Source: JBHPGW01 sp042569785 (lineage in GTDB: Bacteria; Planctomycetota; Phycisphaerae; Sedimentisphaerales; Anaerobacaceae). From it: a DNA stretch of 28,301 nucleotides. This document shows, piece by piece, positions 1-5,515 of the stretch. Each line of letters begins with the position of its first letter. The stretch's first letter is position 1. Below the pieces are notes generated by a model, which saw only the letters and a program-made list of their open reading frames with translations, was not told where the DNA came from and did no database searches. The translations under genes were made by a program, and so were the position numbers. The stretch lies in contig JBHPGW010000035.1 in NCBI GenBank assembly GCA_042569785.1, positions 1 through 28,301 of the forward strand. Direction: 5' to 3'.

Positions 1-55
1 TATAGAAATGTAAGAAAAAAATTATTTTGTACTTGAGGGATGGCCTCATAACAGA

Positions 56-82
56 CACGAAGATCACGAAGGACACAAAGAA
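56..82. repeat. 9-bp-period degenerate tandem repeat
   Basis: Three consecutive 9-mers (CACGAAGAT, CACGAAGGA, CACAAAGAA) lie in the gene-free leader before the response regulator. They are followed by an A-rich stretch. No coding potential is seen. The array is one of several short-period arrays in the intergenic regions of this window and is probably a dispersed repeat family. Confidence 0.6.
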
Positions 83-90
83 AAAAGAGT

Positions 91-116
91 GGATTCCCGC
101 CTTTGCGGGAATGACA
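91..116. repeat. Palindromic intergenic repeat (GGATTCCCGC...GCGGGAATGAC family)
   Basis: A hairpin with arms ATTCCCGC (93-100) and GCGGGAAT (105-112) and a four-base loop. The same element recurs at 2096-2120, 2190-2214 and 2284-2308. From general knowledge, near-identical palindromes are common in many bacterial genomes and often create spurious peptide strings when translated. Here it lies between genes with no nearby T tract, so a terminator role is not supported. Confidence 0.75.
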
Positions 117-126
117 AGAATTTTTG

Positions 127-156
127 ACACGGATTAACACAGATTTACGCGGATTC
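127..156. repeat. 10-bp-period tandem repeat (ACACGGATTA type)
   Basis: Three decamers, ACACGGATTA, ACACAGATTT and ACGCGGATTC, follow one another exactly. A reverse-complement copy of the same family lies at 8163-8192, between a terminator and the aminotransferase promoter. Both copies are in non-coding DNA. Confidence 0.65.
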
Positions 157-167
157 AAAAAAAAATA

Positions 168-202
168 TCAATTATCAATAATAAATAATCAATTATCATG
201 GG
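168..202. repeat. 7-bp-period tandem array upstream of the response regulator
   Basis: Heptads TCAATTA, TCAATAA, TAAATAA, TCAATTA, TCATGGG run in exact register. The last heptad merges into the GGGAG Shine-Dalgarno of the gene starting at 211. Other 7-bp-period arrays occur at 9373-9400, 12712-12732, 14833-14853 and 21880-21907. Confidence 0.6.
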
Positions 203-210
203 AGTGACTA

Positions 211-678
211 ATGGATAAAAACCAGATCGAACAGGAAAAGACGCCGATAGTATTGGTCGTTGACGATAATCAGCAAAACCTCGAATTACTGCAGGCCTAT
301 CTTGAAAGTATCGATTGCGAAACTCTTGCTGCGATGGATGGGGTTGAGGCATTGGAAGTTATCGCCAAGCAGCCGCCGGACCTGATCCTGCTCGATGTCA
401 TGATGCCGAAAATGAGCGGCTTCGAGGTCTGCAAAAGGCTAAAGAACGACCCCAAGACCGCCGACATCCCGGTAATAATGGTGACAGCCCTAAACGAGTT
501 CGGCGACATCGAAAGAGGCATAGATTCCGGAACAGATGATTTCATAAGTAAGCCGGTAAATAAGCTGGAACTATTAACAAGAGTAAAAACAATGCTGAAA
601 CTGAAACACCTGACCGACAAACTCGAACGAACATTAGCCTACCTAAGCGAAGTAGAAAAACAGGCACATACTTCGTGA
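211..678 (+). CDS. Single-domain response regulator (CheY-like receiver)
   Basis: Phospho-accepting receiver protein of a two-component pathway, expected in the cytoplasm. The acidic pair is D18/D19, the phospho-acceptor is D62 within LLDVMMP, the switch threonine is T92 and the conserved lysine is K114 in the SKP motif, so all catalytic receiver residues are present. After about residue 125 only a short, charged, probably helical tail remains, without a DNA-binding or enzymatic output domain. The start is supported by GGGAG nine bases before the ATG. No histidine kinase is adjacent, so the partner is unknown. PleD/DivK-like or adaptor roles are possible, but the sequence does not decide between them. 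Confidence 0.9.
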   Translation: MDKNQIEQEKTPIVLVVDDNQQNLELLQAYLESIDCETLAAMDGVEALEVIAKQPPDLILLDVMMPKMSGFEVCKRLKNDPKTADIPVIMVTALNEFGDIERGIDSGTDDFISKPVNKLELLTRVKTMLKLKHLTDKLERTLAYLSEVEKQAHTS

Positions 679-709
679 TGCGTATAGCATTTTTTACCTA
701 CCATCAAAT

Positions 710-784
710 CAAGCCCCCGATGTAAAATCGGGGGACAACTTCTTTGGTACCATAATTACCCCCTCATTTTACATGAGGGGCTTG
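710..784. repeat. Twin-hairpin inverted-repeat element (BIME-like)
   Basis: Two small hairpins face each other. The first is CCCCCGAT (714-721) with ATCGGGGG (727-734). The second is CCCCTCAT (760-767) with ATGAGGGG (773-780). The whole element is also an inverted repeat, with CAAGCCCC at 710-717 against GGGGCTTG at 777-784. The arms differ at two stem positions, but each difference is compensated inside its own hairpin. It lies in the 184-bp gap between the convergent response regulator and the minus-strand gene. Confidence 0.7.
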
Positions 785-798
785 TTAATAAATCCCCC

Positions 799-832
799 AA
801 AAAAAAGGCCGAGCAAAAAAACCGCTCGGCCT
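799..832 (-). terminator. Rho-independent terminator for the minus-strand ECF operon
   Basis: Perfect stem GGCCGAGC (807-814) and GCTCGGCC (824-831), extendable by one A-T pair. On the minus strand it is followed directly by eight T (the A run at 799-806). It sits about 30 bases beyond the stop codon of the gene at 863-2077, in the right orientation to end that transcript. Confidence 0.88.
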
Positions 833-862
833 GAAATCTGAGAATTTAAGCCCTGCTAAAAG

Positions 863-2077
863 TTATTTATCCTTAGGTCTAAGCCAACAATTCATTTCAA
901 TGATATAAGTATCTTCTCTATCGGTAGGTTTAAGCACGGGTGAAAATTTAATGTTGCGATATTTTCCGTCCGGCCAATTGTCAACGCCACCGTTCTCAGA
1001 ACCTACGCCACACTTTTTTCCTTCATTCAACCAGAGTACTATTACATCATTTGTAGAACTTCGGTAACCTTCATCAGTTATAAAAGTTACATCCAGCTTG
1101 AATATTGGCCCGCCTTTTCTTTCGTATGTTTTACGGAAACTCCTGGCAAGCATTCTGCGATAGTTCGAGGGTAATTGGTCGAGAGGTCCGTCATACTTAC
1201 CATGTAGACGTACAATTGCCGTTTTGATACCTGGCGATCCTTCAATGTCGATCATTATCTCTTCGCCATCGAGCACAATTTCACTTTTGCCGCCATTAGG
1301 CATATCAACCGTTGGAGGCTCAAAGAATTCCGCCGGCTTCTCAGCAGCTTCGTAATCAAACATCACCAGGTCGTAATCATTTGAGTCCTTTTCGTATATT
1401 TTCATCTGAACAGGCAAAAGAGAATTTCTGCCAACCGTAATTGAAACGCTTTCTATGTCATCTGAGTGTGGATGTTCTTTAGGCGGGTCAAATTCGTATA
1501 CGAGAAAATCATCGCCAACGTTGTCTGGTATTTGTTGATTTAACTGCTCATTGTCATCTGACAATAAACCTGCGCTAACTAATTCAAGAAAAGTCTGTCC
1601 GTTGGCAAATATGGATGGCCCTTTAGTTGTTCGCCTTCCTTGCTCATTAAATCCTTGTTCAATTTGGCCGTCATCGTATATCATCTCGCCCTTATTTCCA
1701 CAAGTAACGAGTTTGCCGTGATCATACCAGAGTTCAGAATGTCTTATAAAATTATTGCCACGACTTTTTAACCAATATACATGTACATAGTCAAGACGAT
1801 CGACACGGGTAACAACATCTCCCCATGCAACGGTTGCTCCATCTATTGAGCCACCGAGGTGGTTTATGCCAATCATTACCGCTATTACAATTACTGCGGC
1901 GGTTGTTAGTTTTGTTATTTTGCTTTTCATGATATTTCTCCGTGTTATCGGCGGTAGGGCCGATGGGGTTGTTTTAGTTTGTTCGGCCAGAGCGCTATCT
2001 ATCTGGTTTTGGATTCTTTGGTCCAAATGCTTGCTGGCTTTTAGGTTTAGTTTTTTTATTATATTTTCCGGTTTCAT
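863..2077 (-). CDS. Membrane-anchored ECF sigma partner (putative anti-sigma-like protein)
   Basis: A 404-residue protein encoded downstream of an ECF sigma factor. Residues 1-49 are charged and probably cytoplasmic. One membrane helix follows (about 55-75, TAAVIVIAVMIGI), then a large extracytoplasmic part of about 325 residues of unrecognised fold. By position and topology it may control the sigma factor, but no zinc-finger anti-sigma motif is visible, so this role is inferred. The longer reading frame back to 2122 is rejected because its first 15 residues are encoded by a palindromic repeat. ATG at 2077 has GAGGT seven bases upstream. A second in-frame ATG at 1930 has GGAG seven bases upstream and would yield a form starting at the membrane helix. 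The original junction with the sigma gene appears to have been split by a repeat insertion. Confidence 0.75.
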   Translation of the reverse strand: MKPENIIKKLNLKASKHLDQRIQNQIDSALAEQTKTTPSALPPITRRNIMKSKITKLTTAAVIVIAVMIGINHLGGSIDGATVAWGDVVTRVDRLDYVHVYWLKSRGNNFIRHSELWYDHGKLVTCGNKGEMIYDDGQIEQGFNEQGRRTTKGPSIFANGQTFLELVSAGLLSDDNEQLNQQIPDNVGDDFLVYEFDPPKEHPHSDDIESVSITVGRNSLLPVQMKIYEKDSNDYDLVMFDYEAAEKPAEFFEPPTVDMPNGGKSEIVLDGEEIMIDIEGSPGIKTAIVRLHGKYDGPLDQLPSNYRRMLARSFRKTYERKGGPIFKLDVTFITDEGYRSSTNDVIVLWLNEGKKCGVGSENGGVDNWPDGKYRNIKFSPVLKPTDREDTYIIEMNCWLRPKDK

Positions 2078-2328
2078 TTTTTTACCTCGTAAACTGGATT
2101 CCTGCCTGCGCAGGAATGACAAAACGTTTTTTTTGCCTCGCTACACTATTGTCACCCCTGCGAAGGCAGGGGTCTATAGCTAAATAACTGGATTCCCGCC
2201 TTCGCGGGAATGACAAAACGTTTTTTTTGCCTCGCTACACTATTGTCACCCCTGCGAAGGCAGGGGTCTATAGCTAAATAACTGGATTCCCGCCTTCGCG
2301 GGAATGACAAGACGGTTTTTTTACCTCG
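2077..2328. repeat. Repeat insertion flanked by a 13-bp direct duplication
   Basis: The 13-mer CGAGGTAAAAAAA (minus strand) occurs at 2077-2089 and again at 2316-2328. Between them lie 94-bp tandem units with phase marks at 2093, 2187 and 2281. Each unit joins a GGATTCC-type palindrome (2096-2120, 2190-2214, 2284-2308), an internal T-rich GCCTCG segment and, in the two complete units, a second palindrome of the CACCCCTGC/GCAGGGGT type (2150-2178, 2244-2272) in inverse orientation. Collapsing the 239 bases between the duplicates gives a sigma stop TGA overlapping the next gene's ATG. Confidence 0.85.
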
Positions 2329-2858
2329 CCATTTAAGAGCGATCTTAATTTTTCCAGGCCATACCTGTATCTGCCCTGGATGGTGTTTATTGAGACGTTA
2401 TGCATTTGAGCTATCTGTCTGAATTTCAGACCAGAATTCAAATGCAATACGACGGTTTCTCGTTGATCATCTGGCAGCAGAGTCAAGGCGTCTGTCACTC
2501 GCCGGCTCTGCTCATCGAAAGCGACCGCAACAGCAGGGGAGTTTTCGTCTGATAAAACATTTTGCACCTGGTCGAGTCCGATACTGCGGGCTCTGGTTGC
2601 TGATCTGTTCTTGTCGCGAGCTTTATTTGCTACGCAGACTGATAGGTACGCTTTCAGTGAGCCGGTAAGCTTAAATGTTCCTGCGGACTTGATGAATCCG
2701 GCGAAACAATCGTGCACCGCATCTTCAGCTAACGTCTTATCATATAAAAGAGCCGCCGCCAACGTCACCAGATCGTCTTTGTACTTTTCATAGATCCGCC
2801 GAAGCGGTTCCATGTTGCCGCGGTTAAACCTTAATATAAGCAGCTTATCTTCGAACAT
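2274..2858 (-). CDS. ECF-type RNA polymerase sigma factor
   Basis: A 194-residue sigma-70-family extracytoplasmic-function factor. Region 2 spans about residues 12-85, including the AEDAVHDCF segment typical of the ECF core-binding and -10 recognition region. Region 4 spans about 125-180, with the helix-turn-helix around LKFRQIAQMHNVSINTIQGR. The ATG at 2858 is preceded by AAAGGT at a somewhat long spacing. The last 13 residues (from PSCHSREGG onward) are encoded by an inserted palindromic repeat and are not part of the family. Without the insertion the protein would end at ...NGEVKK. It heads an operon with the membrane protein encoded at 863-2077. Confidence 0.9.
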   Translation of the reverse strand: MFEDKLLILRFNRGNMEPLRRIYEKYKDDLVTLAAALLYDKTLAEDAVHDCFAGFIKSAGTFKLTGSLKAYLSVCVANKARDKNRSATRARSIGLDQVQNVLSDENSPAVAVAFDEQSRRVTDALTLLPDDQRETVVLHLNSGLKFRQIAQMHNVSINTIQGRYRYGLEKLRSLLNGEVKKPSCHSREGGNPVI

Positions 2859-3228
2859 TAACGGACTACCTTTTTCTGTGAATTCACATGCGATCGATCA
2901 TCAGTTATATAACAACTGTCGACGCTATTTTAGTATAAAAAAAAGCGGCAAAATTAGCTATTTTTTTCGATATCGAGACAGCAGAGCACAATGTCCGAAA
3001 ACCAGACTTTAAAATCATAACAACCGCTACAGCACACACAATCGCCATATACGCCGAAAAAATAAGGGTTTTACCCCTATATTTAGCAAAAGGGCGGTTA
3101 ACTACCCCCGTCAGGCGGTCGATACTTATAACAGTGATTAACGGATAGACGTGCAGACATGGACGACTGAAAAAGGTGAAAAGTGTAGGTCTGATTATCC
3201 TGTAAATTACTTTTGGATGAGGGTTAAA
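2859..3228. other. Divergent intergenic region with palindromic elements
   Basis: This 370-bp stretch separates the minus-strand ECF sigma gene from the plus-strand TPR gene. No convincing gene is seen in it. The first half is AT-rich and probably holds the sigma gene promoter, which I cannot place. The second half holds two short symmetric motifs (3066-3076 and 3092-3107) and a sigma28-like promoter candidate. An in-frame ATG at 3151 upstream of the TPR gene lacks a Shine-Dalgarno and is not favoured as a start. Confidence 0.6.
3066..3125 (+). promoter_or_regulatory. Symmetric motifs and sigma28-like promoter candidate before the TPR gene
   Basis: GGG(5)CCC at 3066-3076 and the 16-bp palindrome GGGcgGTTAACtaCCC at 3092-3107 look like possible operator sites. 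Overlapping the second, TAAC (3099-3102), 15 bases, then GTCGATAC (3118-3125) resembles the flagellar sigma28 consensus TAAA-N15-GCCGATAA with three mismatches. The match is suggestive only; no flagellar gene lies in the window. Confidence 0.3.
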
Positions 3229-4848
3229 ATGAGCAGATTACTGGAAATACTCGGGTCAGGGATGTCCATCGATATCGCCGATTTGATATTACACTGGTTC
3301 GGTGTGATAAGGAATACTGAAGAAGATGGCAGTGACAGTGAAAGCCAATCTAATGGCTCCGGTAACCAACAGCTCGATCAGGTGATCGATCTACTCTGTA
3401 ACAACAAGACCGAATCGGCGACAGAGAAGTTAAGGCTCTATCTTTTTGACAACCCTTCATGTATGCATGGTCGAATGGCAGCTGCGGTGGTTTGTCTGCA
3501 GAACGGTGAACTCGAACAGGCGATCGAGGAATTGACCAAAGTCTATGAAACGGCCCCCAACAATACCATGGCACTATATGCGCTTGGCCATTGTTACGAA
3601 AGGCTCGGCAAAGAATCCGAGGCGATCGAGTTTTATCAGGATTGCATCAAGTTTAAAAATTTCCTGCAATTGCCTCACCAACGCCTTGCGGCCATTTACT
3701 TTAAAAACTCGCAACTGGAAAAAGCCGTAAGTCAGTACGAACAGTTAAAACTCGAATACCCCGATGACATGTCGACGCTGGTGACACTTGGGTATTTGTA
3801 CATTGCCTGTCAGAACTATGACTCGGCTATCGAGGTTTTTGATACGGCGATACTTGTACATCCTGACAACTTTCACGAGGTGCCCGAAGAGGTCGAGCAG
3901 CTTGTGGCAGAGGGGCATTTCTATGAGGCTCTTGAGAACCTCGATAAACTCATAGAAGAGAATCCGCAGCGGGCAGATATTCTTACTATTAAAGCCGATG
4001 TACTGGGGAAAATGGGAGACTTTGAAAACTCTGTCAAACAGTATGAACAGGCTATTGATATGTATCCGGATCTCTTAGAGGCGACGATAAAACTTGGTAC
4101 CCAATATTTGCGGTCAGGAGGTGCCCAGCTTGCCGCTCAGCAGTTCAATAAGGCAACAGAAATAAACGACCAGATAGTAGACGCTTATATCGGATTGGTG
4201 ATAGCGTATAAATTGCGAGGCAATGCGGCAGAAGCGGCTTCGACATTGTCACTGGCAGCGGCGATCGGGCCCAATAGTACAATACTTTTTGCCCATACAG
4301 CGGCACTGCAGTTCAATATCGCAAGGGGAGTTGAAGTTGCGCTGGAAGATATGAGCAATTCAAACGAAATCGTAAAAGCAATAATCTCCATTCATCGCGA
4401 ACAGATACGGAATTGTCCGCAAAATCCGGATCTGCTTTACAGGGCAGCTGTGCTAATGATGAGCCTTAATCAAATGCAGCAGGCGGCTATTACACTTACC
4501 GAAGCGCTAAAAATAAATCCACTCAATGCACGGGCACGAAATAAACTGGCAATATGTATGTTCGAGACCGGCGAAAATGACCTTGGCATTACGGAACTGA
4601 CAAAATCACCGCCCCTGGATAAAAACACACTCGACCTGCATTACAAAACCGCGCTGTTATATTGCGACCCTATCAAATTCGCTTCGTCTCTTATCAATCT
4701 CGAGCAAAATATGCAGGAAAATTTCGCATGCACTGAGCCTACAGCCAATGTTTCCTTAGTTCTGCAAAATCTGGGCCTGTTGGACCGCGCATCGGCTATG
4801 TGGGACAGCCTGGCAGGCACTACAGGCTACGGCTACACAGGTGCGTAA
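3229..4848 (+). CDS. Tetratricopeptide-repeat protein
   Basis: A 539-residue protein made almost wholly of TPR helices from about residue 45 onward, with repeated patterns of the A-x-x-x-Y/L-G...A-x-x-x-Y/F and P-N/D type, for example ALYALGHCYERLGKESEA. TPR arrays act as protein-interaction scaffolds; the specific partner is unknown. The N-terminus (LLEILGSGMSIDIADLIL) shows no clear signal peptide or membrane helix, so a cytoplasmic location is likely. The start at 3229 is chosen because GAGGG (3219-3223) lies five bases upstream; the longer frame from 3151 has no ribosome site. It stands alone between two ECF sigma modules. The upstream palindromes and sigma28-like promoter hint at a motility or cell-cycle link, which is speculative. 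Confidence 0.8.
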   Translation: MSRLLEILGSGMSIDIADLILHWFGVIRNTEEDGSDSESQSNGSGNQQLDQVIDLLCNNKTESATEKLRLYLFDNPSCMHGRMAAAVVCLQNGELEQAIEELTKVYETAPNNTMALYALGHCYERLGKESEAIEFYQDCIKFKNFLQLPHQRLAAIYFKNSQLEKAVSQYEQLKLEYPDDMSTLVTLGYLYIACQNYDSAIEVFDTAILVHPDNFHEVPEEVEQLVAEGHFYEALENLDKLIEENPQRADILTIKADVLGKMGDFENSVKQYEQAIDMYPDLLEATIKLGTQYLRSGGAQLAAQQFNKATEINDQIVDAYIGLVIAYKLRGNAAEAASTLSLAAAIGPNSTILFAHTAALQFNIARGVEVALEDMSNSNEIVKAIISIHREQIRNCPQNPDLLYRAAVLMMSLNQMQQAAITLTEALKINPLNARARNKLAICMFETGENDLGITELTKSPPLDKNTLDLHYKTALLYCDPIKFASSLINLEQNMQENFACTEPTANVSLVLQNLGLLDRASAMWDSLAGTTGYGYTGA

Positions 4849-4867
4849 GCTCCGATACATCGGGATT

Positions 4868-4892
4868 TAGCCCCGGTCTTTGGTCGGGGTTT
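4868..4892 (+). terminator. Weak hairpin after the TPR gene
   Basis: Stem CCCCG (4871-4875) with CGGGG (4885-4889) and a nine-base loop, followed by only three T. A further T8 run at 4921-4928 follows a small AAAAC/GTTTT hairpin. Together they may end TPR transcription, but neither is a strong intrinsic terminator. Confidence 0.35.
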
Positions 4893-4963
4893 CACGGTTG
4901 CGGTTAAAACAGCGGTTTTCTTTTTTTTCAAAAAAAGTGTAAGGTTTACGGTTGAAATACGTC

Positions 4964-4969
4964 TATAAT
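4964..4969 (+). promoter_or_regulatory. Candidate -10 box for the second ECF operon
   Basis: A perfect TATAAT sits 28 bases before the TTG start favoured at 4997. No good -35 hexamer is seen at normal spacing, so the promoter may be of another type. If transcription starts near 4976, the longer frame beginning at 4952 would not be on the message, which supports the downstream start. Confidence 0.35.
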
Positions 4970-4996
4970 TATAGAAGGAACAACCAGGAGCTTTTT

Positions 4997-5515
4997 TTGG
5001 ACACTAATTTGCAGGAAAATTTAGTAGCTGATATCTGTAAAGTGGACAAGTCAGCGTATACCATGCTTGTAAAAGCCAGCGCTTCTCGTGTGTTCGCGAT
5101 TTGCTTTGCTACGGTCGGTAACCGCGCGGATGCCGAAGATATTGCTCAGCAGGCTTTTCTTAAAGGGTATTCGGAAATTGGCCATCTTCGCGACTCTCAG
5201 CAATTCGAGCCCTGGATCGCCAGGATCGCGAAGAATCTGTGTATAGATTTTCTTAGGCGAGAGAATCGCAAGACAAATGGTTTGTATGAGGTGGCAGATG
5301 GTTCAAATAGCCCAAAAGAATATCCGGAACTTACCGCGGCTTTGGAAAAACTGCCGCAACAGTATCGCGTTATATTGCTGCTGTATTATTTCGATGGGCA
5401 AAGCACCGAATCGATCGCTCAGACTTTGGGTACCAGTCGGCGGGCGGTGCATACCCGGATAAGCAGGGCAAGAAAACAGTTGCGTCAAATTTTAGAGGCA
5501 ATGGGAGACGTATGA
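4997..5515 (+). CDS. ECF-type RNA polymerase sigma factor
   Basis: A 172-residue sigma-70-family ECF factor. Region 2 includes AEDIAQQAFLKGY and the RIAKNLCIDFLRR helix. Region 4 near the C-terminus carries the helix-turn-helix GQSTESIAQTLGTSRRAVHT. The start is probably the TTG at 4997, with AGGAG (4986-4990) six bases upstream. A frame opening at TTG 4952 would add 15 residues but lacks a comparable ribosome site and overlaps the likely promoter. The stop TGA overlaps the ATG of the next gene (ATGATG at 5512-5517), which indicates coupled translation with its anti-sigma factor. Confidence 0.9.
   Translation: MDTNLQENLVADICKVDKSAYTMLVKASASRVFAICFATVGNRADAEDIAQQAFLKGYSEIGHLRDSQQFEPWIARIAKNLCIDFLRRENRKTNGLYEVADGSNSPKEYPELTAALEKLPQQYRVILLLYYFDGQSTESIAQTLGTSRRAVHTRISRARKQLRQILEAMGDV

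Noticed and set aside
2078..2122. N-terminal extension of the ECF partner protein (MSFLRRQESS...)
   Set aside because: These residues are the translation of a palindromic repeat, and ATG 2077 has a proper Shine-Dalgarno.
2093..2330. CRISPR array
   Set aside because: The units are 94-bp near-identical tandem copies with no variable spacers, and no cas gene is near.
3151..3228. Upstream start of the TPR gene
   Set aside because: No Shine-Dalgarno and no family-like sequence; ATG 3229 has GAGGG at five bases.
4952..4996. TTG start of the second ECF sigma factor at 4952
   Set aside because: It lacks a ribosome site and overlaps the likely promoter; TTG 4997 has AGGAG six bases upstream.
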